From Pezicula radicicola (taxonomy: Eukaryota > Ascomycota > Leotiomycetes > Helotiales > Dermateaceae), in the NCBI GenBank assembly GCA_003008705.1, contig PDUO01000002.1, forward strand, positions 18,898 to 82,897: DNA of 64,000 nt, in the 5' to 3' direction. Both the position numbers and the translations under genes were made by a program. Below are positions 45,280 to 55,967 of the stretch, piece by piece. How positions within the stretch are numbered: position 1 is the first letter of the stretch; each line of letters begins with the position of its first letter. The notes beneath the pieces were generated by a model. It searched no databases. It saw only the letters and a program-made list of their open reading frames with translations, and was not told where the DNA came from.

Positions 45280-48200
45280 CTAGTACTCCTGCAGCAGCTT
45301 GGCCACGGCCTCTTGCCCTCCTGCCACTGCCCACGAAAGCGGTGTCTAGCCGCTATTATCTTTTAAATCGACCTCTACCTGGCCCGTTTCGAGTAGTAGC
45401 TTGACTATAGGTTTATAGCCCCGTTCTACTGCCCGTGAAAATGGTGTCTGGCCGTTATTATCCTTTGAATGAACGTCGACACCAGTCTCAAGTAGTTGCT
45501 TAACTATAGCCTCGTGCCCTATTTCTACTGCCAATAAGAGTGCTGTCCGACCAAAGATATCCTTTAAATTAACATCAACCCTGCCTGTCTCAAGTAGTAG
45601 CTTAACTATAGCCTTATCCCATCCCGCTATTGCCCATAAGAGAGCCGTCCGACCAGAGATATCCTTTGAATTAACGTTAACCCGGCCCGTCTCAAGCAGT
45701 AGCTTGACTATTGCCTCGTGCCCTCCTACTACTGCCTGTAAGAGTGGCGTCTGACTATATCTCTTATCCTCTAAATCGACCTCGACCCGGCCTGTCTTAA
45801 GTAGTAGCTTAACCACAGCCTCATGCCCTTCTAGTGCTGCCAACGAAAGCGGCGTGTCTTTATCATCAGTTTGGAAGTTAACGTCGACTTTCCTGGTCGC
45901 AAGTAAGAAGGTTACAAGGCTAATATCACCATGCTTAGCCGCCCATGAGAGTAAAGTGAGGTCCTTCCGGGAACTAATATTACTCCTATTGTTGAGAACG
46001 TATCTAACTGCTTCTTGGTTGTCCAAACTTCCAGAAGGGGAAATATCTGGCATTAAAAGTACACTGACGGCACTTTTGTTATGGTGAGCCAAGGCCACAA
46101 GTAACGGGAAACCGTAGTGTTCTCCTTTGATATCCATGTGCGGAACTCGTTTGAGTTCAATCCGGATAAGATTCGGTAAGTTTTTCTCCGCAAGGATGTA
46201 TAATAGACTCGCATTTGACGTATGGCGGCTGGTCTGATTCCTCTCAAAGAGGTTATCAAGGTTAATCCAATCTCCAAGGACGAAATTTTCGACAAAGACA
46301 TCTTGTGAGATCCCATATCCATTTGCAGCATCGGCGTGATGAAGCACATTGCGCACTGCATATTCGAGAAAAGGAAACTTTTGAGATGTTATTCGGCGGA
46401 GATTCGCGGCCTCCTTAGAAGATGCAGTTGGAAGAGGTGTGCTGAAATGCGGATGCTTAGAGATAATAATTTTTATGTAGGTTTCACAGCACTGCTTCAG
46501 CCTTTCATGGCATTGGCCAGGAAAATTGCTGCTAAGATTAGACCGAAGTCTGTCGAGTCGATTTCCTTCAAGGAGAAAATCTCGTACCGATTCGTGAATG
46601 AATTGAATGGTTTGACCTATGGATTCCGTCGCGAGCCCTTTCGAGGAACTTAGAACGAATTTTCCCATGGTTTGCTTCGTTACTACTTCAGGATCCCATG
46701 CAGTCACCTCATCAGGTTCCACTCCAGCTAAAATGGCGAAGTAGAGCTCTTCGCGTTCCAACGGTAGCTTCGCAAATAATATCCATTGTAGGCAAAGAAT
46801 CATTTGCTCCATGTTCTCGGCGTCTCTTGTTAAAATGTCCGAGAACAACTCATCTAATCCGTCCGGGATCTGATTAAGCCGCTTCCGAAGTGTATATTCA
46901 CGGCCATGATCAAACTCTTTGTTGAGTATTTGCACGACAAGGACAACCCACATGAAAATCCCAGAAGCCCTTTCGAGTATCTCGTCTTTGATTTGCTCGA
47001 CCTGGTTGTTACATCTAGCTTTTAGCTTATTGCGCAAATAATCGGCTATATCCTGCTTGTGACCCTCCTGGTCTTCGAGGGTTAGCTGGACACTTTTCTT
47101 GATTGTAATGTGTGGGTAGTGGCGACTTGAGAAACAGACATAGAATCGAATTTGGGATGAAATTACAAATTCTCCAATATCTTCAAAGAATTCCACCATG
47201 TCTCGTACTTCACCCCCTCGCATTCGTCTAAAGCATCAATGAAGCAGGTTAGGGAGTGCCGCCCGAGGTTCTCAACCGCGCGGCCGAAAAGACTCTTTAG
47301 TATCTCGATACCCCATTGGTGATAACCATTTTTTGGCAACCTCAACTCTAGCGAATCAAACAGACATTGAAGTTCCGGAAGTTTTTCTAGAAGTTGGACC
47401 AATAACGAGCGGTACATTCCTAATACGGACTTTTCTAAGCCTCCGCCTCTTGCATTAAAGAAGAACGAGATAATGATAGTGTCCTCCATAGTTTCCTTAG
47501 CATTTGTAAAAGCAAACTTCATTATTGTCGATTTTCCAGTACCGGGCTTTCCTTTAATCCACAAAAAGCCATGATGTTCCGAGATCTTGTTAACGTTGAG
47601 CCAGTCTTGATATTCGGATTTGCTGAGCAGCCATTTACATGTCTTATCATGAGCCTTCTTTATGTCCTGAAGACGACCGTCGATTTGTGGAAATTCCAAA
47701 GAATCTAGATGGCTTTGTCGTAGTTTCGAGGTAGTCGCTGGATTGAGATCTGTTAGCTTTCGGTGCACCTGCTGAGTTTCGGTATGTTGACATACAAGCT
47801 AGGAACATATTTAGCAATCTGACTCGACAATATAGTCAAGAAGTTATCATGTCAATATACCTTGTTTGTGGGGAAAACGCTGGAAATCCATATTACAGAG
47901 CTTCTTAAGCGTATGTAGGACCTTGGTATATTCAGCATCGCGATGGCTAAACTTGACGAGGTCGGAATGAGCGCAGCTGAGCGCTATTGTATGATCCGAG
48001 GATGCTCCTTGTGGTAAACAACTCGACGCCGAACTCTGGCTCACAAGGCACCTTTGCTCTCCAGTCATTTTATATTCGCCGCTCGCATCCTATTGAAAGG
48101 GAAATTAGCATTAATGTAGTGGTATTCGATGATGAGGGTCTACCTTGGCTGCCGTTGATGAAAGCAAAGTCTCATAGAAGCAAAAGAGATCGATGTTTGA

Positions 48201-49085
48201 CTTTTCCAAAACTTTGGAAAAGTTCCGCCTCTGTATTCGTAAAAGCTGAGAATTGATTCGATTAAGGCTTTCAAGCAATAACCTATTAGGCTGATCGTTC
48301 ACCATAGGGATAAGGCTCTCGATGTCCATTCCATCATTAGGAACGCCAAGGAACATAGCACCGACGACGCAATTAAGTAAGCTAGACTCGCAATCAGACT
48401 CGACGATTCGAATCAAGGACTCCTTGATCACCAGCCCGCCTAGACTGTGGCCGATGACGACTAATGGCTTTTTATGTTTTGACGATTCTGCAACTCGACT
48501 AAGAGCAATCTGGAAAGAGCTCGCAAGGCCGTCCAGGTCCTCAAAGCTCTTGCTGCCTTGTAACTTAGAGTTGTAACCATATATCATGACTCTCGCGGAA
48601 GGATAGTCTTCAGCCAAAGAATCACTAAGCCACATATGCCCATCCAGCTTATGCACATATGATCCATACGCATGGCTACCCAGACCGGAGATTGCAAGTA
48701 TGTCAACTTTATGGTCGACATCACTAGGTGAAGATAGGACTGTGAGGTCCCAAAAATGCTCATCTATTATGATCCAGCATGATTCTCGTTTTCTTTTCGA
48801 GCCAGCAGGTAGGTCCGCCAAGATAGTGGATATCTCGATTGACTTCTGAGCGCCCGACCTGAGCAACGGTGGAAGTGATCCAAACCTTACGGTCGCAACT
48901 AGGTGCTTGCTCCCTATATCGGTAGCCAAGGTTTTGACGATGACTTTGCGGTCATCCTCATCTAGTCCTAAATCCCCGCCCGGACTCCATAAGGTACGGT
49001 TATTTTGTAGCGCGTCGGAGAGCTGCTGTTCCGTATAGGAGAGCGGTATGTCACGCACTCTCCAGGTGCGAAATTCGGGCCGCAT
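45280..49085 (-). pseudogene. NLR-like protein: SesB-type hydrolase, NACHT, ankyrin repeats (disrupted)
   Basis: Fungal STAND/NLR gene of roughly 1,150 codons. From the start at 49085 (MRPEFRTWRVRDIPLS), residues about 125-300 are a SesB-like alpha/beta hydrolase with ISGLGSHAYGSYVHK, VMIYGYNSKLQGSKSFEDL and GHSLGGLVIKESLIRI. An intron leads to a linker exon (EYKMTGEQRCLVSQ.., HSDLVKFSHRDAEYTKVL). The next junction I could not fix in phase. The NACHT domain follows with Walker A FLWIKGKPGTGKSTIMKF and Walker B CFIDALDECE. Directly after it the frame changes at a C5 run on the plus strand (47213-47217), resuming as EVRDMVEFFEDIGE. About ten degenerate to well-kept ankyrin repeats end at a TAG (45346-45348), but homologous ankyrin sequence continues 21 more codons to a second stop at 45280. 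Such proteins sense non-self and trigger incompatibility-type cell death. Here it may be broken, or the frameshift may be a sequence error. Confidence 0.85.
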
Positions 49086-49849
49086 TCTTCAGGCCGACGG
49101 CGCAATACAGAATAGAGATACGGTAGAGAGGTTGTTCTAGAGCATGGAAGAAGCAGAAGACTTCGAACAGATGTGTTTCGTAGCCGCAAGCGACTAGTTG
49201 CAAGGTCTTGAAGGTACTGTAGGTGTGAATTGGAAATGGTGGAGCGTGGGGATGCGGAAGGCAGCTATTCCTCGCCAACTCAACTACTTACGCTAGCTAT
49301 ATTGGTGGTGGCCTGAGGCCAGATTATGTATGCTATTTGCTTACAAAAGTTCGCAGAGACATCGATTTTCGCCTTATTTTCGATTACGGCAAGCACTCGG
49401 TTACAGTCCTAATTATTGACTGGTTCAGCAATAGGGGTTCCTAGTACTCTAACCGTTTTCAGATAGCTGACGACCGACAAAGACGGTCCGGATGCAGCAG
49501 CTCTTCCAACGAATAGGCCGTCAAAAACAAGTTGATCAACTCGACGTCGAACTGGCCAATTCGTTGTTGCCAATAAGCGCTAGCTTATTCGACGCCGAGT
49601 TGGTCAACTCGTTGAAGATATATTATACAGCAAAAGTAAGATTCAAAGTCGTGATTCCTAAGGTTTAATTATAGGCATTATCTCAATCCTGTCCTACATC
49701 TTATTCTCTCTACTATATCATTGAAGCTGTAATTATCCTCGGGGTGTCTTCTGTTTATCTTTATAGTATTTCGAGCTCTGCGTGCTGGAGCTGGCAGGCA
49801 TTAGGTATTGGCCATTAGTTTTTCCCCTCTTAGAAGTATCTTAAGGGGG
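49086..49849. other. Intergenic, upstream of the NLR-like gene
   Basis: Promoter side of the NLR-like gene, plus an inverted-repeat region listed separately. No gene is seen. Confidence 0.45.
49529..49610. repeat. Nested inverted repeat
   Basis: Imperfect arms of 23 bp (49529-49551 and 49588-49610, about 20 of 23 paired by eye) enclose a perfect inner palindrome AATAAGC-GCTA-GCTTATT at 49572-49589. The DNA or a transcript could form a branched hairpin. It may be the end of a small decayed element. No target duplication was identified. Confidence 0.55.
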
Positions 49850-50290
49850 TTTTCTTATAAATTAGAGTTAGTGTCTAAAAAGGATAATTATTAATATTAG
49901 AAGATAGTTAGATAATTATATATATATTACTCCCTATAGAAGTAACTACCCCGTTAAATTAATAGTAAACTAAAAGAGGTATCTTTTATTAGTATTTATA
50001 CTTTAAAGATTAAGATAAAGTTAATTATAAAGTTACCTAGAGAGTAGAGTAATATATTTCTCTAAACATCCTTTATCTTATTAGATATAACCTATAGGCT
50101 TAACTCTACCTATACGTTTTATTATAATATTCTTCCTATTAGTAAGCTTAAGTATAAACTATTTAGATCTCGTCCCTAAACTATAAGAAAGTATAAAACT
50201 CTCGTAATAAATATACTATATTATTTACTTCTTAAGAAGTTATTTTAAGTAACTTACTTAGTATATGGCCCTATTAAAAATGATCTCTTA
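49850..50290. repeat. AT-rich RIP-type island
   Basis: TA-dominated block with scarce CA/TG, between the NLR-like gene and the permease relic. No coding remains. Confidence 0.7.
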
Positions 50291-50373
50291 ACAAACAATT
50301 TTCACGGTAACTAAACAGCAAGCAATAATCACAATATGTTTGGAGAAGCGACCGAGGTGCTATGGTCCTGATC

Positions 50374-50610
50374 TTAAATTAGCGAGCATTTCCGAAGCAA
50401 GTTGGCAGACAAACCTAGGCGGAAATTATCTCTGGCAGAAAACAATTTTAATGCTACTGGGAAGATGAATTCTGTGCATTGCGTTATAGGTCCAATGCTG
50501 AAGACTGCACCTACAGCTACGGGACTTGGAAACATAAGCCCGAGTCTAAAATCGCCAGGGATGGGATGCACGACTTTTTTTTTGAGGTAATGATGCTCAC
50601 AGTGGAGCAA
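50374..50610 (-). pseudogene. Amino-acid permease relic
   Basis: A 78-codon minus-strand frame contains AVGAVFSIGPITQCTEFIFP followed by VALKLFSARDNFRLG. This matches the late transmembrane segment and loop of fungal APC-type amino-acid/GABA permeases (family pattern AVGAIFSIGPIAQY, then ALKLFF). The rest of a roughly 500-aa transporter is missing. It sits beside an AT-rich island. Interpreted as a fragment left by rearrangement. Confidence 0.6.
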
Positions 50611-50858
50611 TGATCAAAACAAACCATCCATCATTGACGGGTGTTTTCTACGCGTATTGACCTTTTTGAGCCATAGTGAACCCTGAAGAATCGATGGGTT
50701 TAATGGAATACTTTTTTTTTGGCAATTTTCTAATTACTATATCAACCCTCTTTCTTCTCTCACTCTAAAAAAAATACATTTAGTGTCCCTTGTACCAACA
50801 TACAAGTTTTTCAAGTCTTAGGTTGAGTGAGTTGTAAGAGTAACAGTAGCAGGTGTTT

Positions 50859-52552
50859 TCAAAGCTCAAATACCTCCTCTTCAACAAGGAAGTGACCCCG
50901 CTCCCAGCTAAGCTTCGCAGCAGCTCTCCTCACATTATTGATGAGAGGTCTTGGACCACAGACATTCACGACAGTATCTAGCCCGTACCGCATACTCTTC
51001 ACATCTCCAAACCACTTAGTAACATCGGGTCTACCCTTAACAACGATACCAGGACCATCATACTTGTAAGGCATTTCCATGGCATAAGTCTCTTCTTGAC
51101 CGAGAGATTCCATTCGTGAAGTGCTTCCCCCAGTCACATGTATGGTAATATCCAGCGTTACAGGTGTGGTATCAGATGACGCTAACAAGGCCAATTGCTT
51201 CAGCTCGTCTTCAAACCATGTAGTATGGCGAATATCCTTGACGACCCATAGAAGGTGGATGTGCCACTGCTCAGCGCTGCTTCTCTTAGAATCTGGAAGA
51301 GCAGCCCGTTTGATAATATATGAAGCAATGCTAATCCCGGGGGTGATTCCGATGCCACCGGCGACGAGAACAGTGACAGGGTGAAGACCCCATCGTACAC
51401 CTCCGACCCCGTATGGTCCATCCAGACGCATAGTTATCTGACCTGTAGACATTTTTCTAGTCGCGTCTGAACTCGCCTCGCTTTGTTCAGCCTTGGAATC
51501 CGAAGCGAGTAGAGACAGTCTCTTTGTATATCGGCCCAAACCCCTGACTGCCACAGTGATTTCTTTATCTCCTGGTGATGAGGCAATTGTGAACGGATGA
51601 CAATTGAGAAATGATACCCCTGGGATTTGAATCCAAGCCATCTGTCCGGGATGAGTGACTTTCGGACCTTCAAGTTTGAATTTCACAACATCGCCCGGAT
51701 ACGAGGTCACCGACTTAATCTCGACTCGACGGAAGTTGTACACAAATCGAATCGCTCGGTCAATTCCCCAGAGAAGGAGGCCAGGTAGAAGAAACTCGGG
51801 GCCCTTGGTGGCATGGATCAGTGCTCCGACGACGAACACAAAGAATAGCGCATGAGTGTAATAGAACACTTCGAACCAACGTCGCCTTATGAAATTGAGA
51901 GATGTGATTGCGATAATGCATAAGGCCACCCAAGCCATGATTCCGACTTGAATTCTTCTATTGTTGAATGCTGTTGCTAGCTGGTCGGTGCGGATATCAT
52001 GCTGGGTGTTGAGTGCAAAATGGGCAGTTGCATGTGCGACGGTAGCAATCCCCACCCAGCGATGGTAAAAGAGTAATGTCGTCGAAGGAATCCGAAGAAC
52101 GAGGGAAAAGAGATTGGTACGAGCTGCTAGGAGCAGAGCAAGACCCCCATTTGCGATGGTAAGCCAACCGTAGAGCTTGTAGTCTGTTGAAAATTCGATG
52201 CTGTTGTATCCCCAAAGAACATTAAGCCCAATAAAGACGGCTAGACGTAAAATGTTAGGGAGATGATAGTCGGCGACAAACGGTACGAATGACGGTAGAG
52301 TGAACAGCTTGTGGAGATATGTGGAAAGTTTTGAATGAGTCGGTGAGGACTTGATCTGAGGGCGGCCTTTGAAACATAGACAATTAGTGACGAATTTATC
52401 AACTATTTAGACGGGATATCTTAATTACCACGGTTGCGGAGTTCTAGAAAATAGAACGGAAGATGAATTGCAGACTCGATAAATAATAGTGCAATGACAC
52501 AAAGGAAATACGCCCGAGCGGCAGTATATTGATCTTCGACGATTGCTTGCAT
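50859..52552 (-). CDS. Ferric reductase transmembrane protein (FRE family)
   Basis: Plasma-membrane ferric/cupric reductase, about 540 aa, moving electrons from NADPH through FAD and two hemes to extracellular Fe(III). Exon 1 (start 52552, MQAIVEDQYTAARAYFLCV) holds the first membrane helix. One intron follows RNRG. The transmembrane core has paired heme histidines in FYHRWVGIATVAHATAHF and in FYYTHALFFVFVVGALIH. The FAD motif is CHPFTIASSPGD. The NADPH-binding glycine motif is VAGGIGITPGIS, with the late NVCGPRPLI and the C-terminus HFLVEEEVFEL. All motifs are intact. It is divergent from a DM13-domain surface protein 750 bp away, which suggests joint regulation, probably by iron or copper. 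A GATA-rich stretch lies around 52560-52610, but no full SreA-type site was seen. Confidence 0.93.
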
Positions 52553-53304
52553 GGTTGATGACGGTGTAATAAGTGATAGAGATTGAAGAATTGGAGATAG
52601 TGGTTTGGAAATCGAGAGAGAACTTGCAGGAAAATGTCGAATAATTATACTCCAAGTATTTCTGCCTTTTACTAGCAATTATACAACGCACAGCACAGCA
52701 CAGCCGTGCATATTTGGAATCGTGCATTGAAGAAGCAGAAGAAATATGTATACAGGAAAGTCTCAAAGAATTGTATAACATGCACTCCTGAATTGCCCTA
52801 CTAATTCTAAAGCGCAGAGCACGGCCAATGCACCAAGACAGACGAACAGAGCTGACTGAGCGCTAATTACAATGTTTGGAATCATCGTGCGCCTCAGCCA
52901 GTGGAAACTTTGAACACCTCGCTTAGGCCGTTATGTGTAATCTTTAGAATTGTGCATTCAGGAAGGCCAAGAGATATGTTACGATCAGTGCAGAAATAGC
53001 TAATTGACCACTAAATAGAATGTCTGGAATCATCATGAGCCTCAGCCACCAAGGCTGTTAAGTGAAATCTTCATTTTTGGAATTTTATTGGTGGTTTGGA
53101 ATCTTTAGTCTTGGCATCTCCAAAAGCAGAATTGTGACAATTCAGACTACTTGCGACACAGATATTGTATAAAATGATCCAACTCGCTCTTTATCTTAAC
53201 CTTCATCACAGACAGACAGAATACTTTCAGATTACCATTTCATCAATCAACATAACCAGCACACTTCAGCGTACCTCATAATCACGTAAATTTCATTAAT
53301 CACC
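52553..53304. promoter_or_regulatory. Divergent promoter region, ferric reductase / DM13 protein
   Basis: 752 bp between divergent starts. A TATA-like TATAAAA lies at 53168-53174, about 135 bp before the DM13-protein ATG on the plus strand. A similar pair of segments (CTAATT..CA..TGTTTGGAATCATC) recurs near 52863-52886 and 53010-53032, each followed by GCCTCAGCCA. This is a direct repeat of about 35-45 bp that may be a duplicated control element. Confidence 0.5.
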
Positions 53305-53871
53305 ATGTACAAATCTACAGTTTACCTCATGACCCTTGGGTTTCTCTCATCCATGGCAGTGGCCCAAGACTCATCCCAAAACTCCACTTCGGCCGACAAA
53401 ATCGGATGGACAGGAACCCTCTCATCTCTTGATGGCGGACTTGGCGGCACCGTCAAAGTTATCGATGCCAATACCCTCGAGATTTCCTCGTATACCCTCA
53501 AGGATGCCAGCGCACCAGCACTCTACTGGTGGGGAACAACCGACGGCGTTCTCAAGGAAGGTTTCCGCATTTCCAACACTCAAGTCACGACGGCAGCCAA
53601 ATCTCCCACGCTTCAGATCGCACTCGATGCTGGCAAGACCTCTGCCGACTTTTCTACTGTCGGACTCTGGTGCGAACGTCTTTCGGCCAACTTTGGACAG
53701 GCAACACTCGCGGCCTCTGGAACCAGTGCCAGTACCAGCAGCACGGGCAGCAGTTCAACTGCAGGCGCACAATCGACCTCAACTTCGGGTGCGGTTAGTA
53801 CCGTTGGCTCTTACAGTGCCGTCGCCGGCGCTGTCATTGCCGCTGTTAGCTTCGCAGCCTGGATGGTATAA
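53305..53871 (+). CDS. GPI-anchored DM13-domain protein
   Basis: Secreted 188-aa protein without introns. The signal peptide MYKSTVYLMTLGFLSSMAVA is followed by GWTGTLSSLDGGLGGTVKVI and TLEISSYTLKDASAPALYWW. The segment STVGLWCERLSANFGQATL matches the conserved WC..F...FG.A.L end of the DM13 domain, which carries one near-invariant cysteine. Then come a Ser/Thr/Gly-rich stem (residues about 135-165) and a hydrophobic GPI-type tail (YSAVAGAVIAAVSFAAWMV). DM13 domains were proposed on comparative grounds to take part in redox or electron transfer at the cell surface. The divergent ferric reductase neighbour fits that idea. I am sure of the surface anchoring and fairly sure of the domain; the function is inferred. 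Confidence 0.85.
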   Translation: MYKSTVYLMTLGFLSSMAVAQDSSQNSTSADKIGWTGTLSSLDGGLGGTVKVIDANTLEISSYTLKDASAPALYWWGTTDGVLKEGFRISNTQVTTAAKSPTLQIALDAGKTSADFSTVGLWCERLSANFGQATLAASGTSASTSSTGSSSTAGAQSTSTSGAVSTVGSYSAVAGAVIAAVSFAAWMV

Positions 53872-54676
53872 ATTAGGGTGCGACAAGAGATGTGGATGGA
53901 AGGATAGGGCAGAGATTGATACTTGTTGGAAGGAGGTGCGATGGGGATAAAGATATTTGAGGGGAGGTTAGTTACTGGTAAATGGATTTTCGTAGTATTT
54001 TAAGAGAAATCTATCTTATAGAAATGAAAACCTTTCTGTGGAAAGTACGCTCTACCATGTGACTATAGTCACTTACTTGATGTGAGCAACTGACTTATTT
54101 GAGTAACTTAGGTAGAATAACTCGCCTGATTTCGCATCTCTTTTTTCGCTTAGGGGCCTCGTTTACAGAATAGGGGGCACATCGGCTAATTACAGAGCAG
54201 CAACAGCATTGCTCCCCTAATTTAGCACGCTTCAATAACAAGTAGTGACGAGTGAGATAACATGCAGTATGACTTAGACAACCAAGTCCTAGTTTTCCTC
54301 TGTCATCTCTTTCCTCGGCATAGTCTTAGTAGTCCACCTTCTGACTTCATTTTCTGTCTCTTCCTTGGACTCCCGTCACTGAAGGCCGACATCACTCGTC
54401 CATAGAAATTATTCGACAGCATTGATGGCCGTTGACCTAGAACTAAATGACCGCCTATATTCTGCTACTGCCATAACATTTCAATTGTATCTGCGAGACT
54501 AGTAGACATTGTGAAAATGAGCGTGATTAACCGTGAGAAACGCAATGGCAGCTCTCTCTAACCAAGTAAAGAAGTAATACAAAAACTAGATCAGCAAGAC
54601 TTTACCATCCCCACCTTCTCCGCCCAAACCCAAAGCCCACCAGATTTCATTCTTTCCAACTTCACCAACAATTCCA
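53872..54676. other. Convergent intergenic region
   Basis: About 800 bp holding the 3' ends of two convergent genes. No gene is recognised. Confidence 0.45.
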
Positions 54677-55093
54677 CTACTTGTTATTATACCATCTAAA
54701 CAGTGGTACAAATCCTCCCGGCTCGTTGGGGTAGACATATCCCGTAATGCCGAGTTCGAACCCAGCGTTATTACCCTCCGCGACATTTGTAGAGTAGAAG
54801 TGCCCATCACCCACCCATCTATAAAACGGGACCGATCCTCCCACCTGATTTAGGAAAATGTAGAATGCAACAGCCTCATAGTGATATCCACCCTGTGGCG
54901 CTAGTTCTCCGGTTGGATCAGTCGTATAGAAGTGGCCTTGATTACCACCATACCAGCGGTAGATGGGGATTGTGCCGCTAACTTGCGTATTGGCGACGTA
55001 ACAGGCGACTCCTTCTAAATGATAGCCGCTAGTTGAAGCGACTTCGCCATGAGGATCAGTGGTGTAAAAGCCGAAAGTAGAGATTCCCATCAC
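54677..55093 (-). CDS. DUF5648-repeat protein
   Basis: Protein of at least 138 aa made of three copies of an about 40-residue repeat. Each has an FYTTDP-type turn and a PxYRWY ending: FGFYTTDPHGEVA..IPIYRWY, GHFYTTDPTGELA..VPFYRW, and GHFYSTNVAEGN..VPLFRWY. This is the DUF5648 (beta-propeller-like or lectin-like) repeat seen in secreted bacterial and fungal proteins. The frame is open upstream through ILLPLSLGAASSV, a signal-peptide-like stretch that begins at about 55134 directly after a possible acceptor (AAATCAG). The true start is therefore probably in an upstream exon, and the ATG at 55093 is a conservative choice. Probably secreted. No partner gene is obvious. Confidence 0.72.
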   Translation of the reverse strand: MMGISTFGFYTTDPHGEVASTSGYHLEGVACYVANTQVSGTIPIYRWYGGNQGHFYTTDPTGELAPQGGYHYEAVAFYIFLNQVGGSVPFYRWVGDGHFYSTNVAEGNNAGFELGITGYVYPNEPGGFVPLFRWYNNK

Positions 55094-55134
55094 AGAGCTG
55101 GCAGCACCCAGAGAGAGCGGTAATAGGATCCATC

Positions 55135-55967
55135 TGATTTAGTAATGGAACGATGCTAGGGGTGTTTCCCTCTTATGGGGGCAGGTGGCCAAGGATCAAT
55201 CATTAAGGTGAGAAAAATATTGCGAATGGAGATGGACAGAAACAGAATGAGGGGTTAATACGGCTGAATGTTACACACTCCTATCGATTGATAATCAGGC
55301 TGCAGGACACAGCTGATATTGTTGCATATTACAGCCTCACATTGAGAACGCTGCAGTAGGTAAGTGGTGGGCTCAAAACGTGACCTTATATAGTGCCTTC
55401 GCTAGGCAATTATCTAGTATAAGCCGTATAATCACAATATAGTATCTCATCTATGCTGAGTAACTATAAACTTCTTGTTTTAGGTGATTATAGTTAACTT
55501 ACGGTTATTGACTATAGAACCTTACCTCGTTGCACTGGAATTGACTTTCGCGTTTACTCGCAATATACACTTGCCCAAAGTGCCATGCAGCGAGTGGCTA
55601 ACCTGTGTAGCGCCTAGCGAACTTGTAACTAAGTACAAGGAACTTGCCCATAGAAGGACCTACTCCAAAAGAAGACTAGTTTCGAGTGAAGAGATGCTGC
55701 AGGGGATAGAAGACACTGGGAATATTAAAGTACTAGAGTCCAAGGAATAAGAACAGATTTCGATGTCCATTTCGTCTTTCAATCTCTATCTATAAGCACA
55801 AAGAGTCTATTGTATCAGAAGTTTATGCACCATATTCAATTAACTTATATTGATTAATAACAAGTTTAGATGTGACCTGCCCACAAACTTAGTGTAGAGG
55901 CAGGAAGCGAAGAGTTGTAGAGGAAAACAACCATTACTAGTTCTTAAGTGTCAGGTACGCATGAAGT
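55135..55967. other. Intergenic, no confident gene
   Basis: A plus-strand frame at 55484-55750 (88 codons) is open but matches no family. The first exon of the DUF5648 protein may lie near 55140-55250. Confidence 0.4.
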
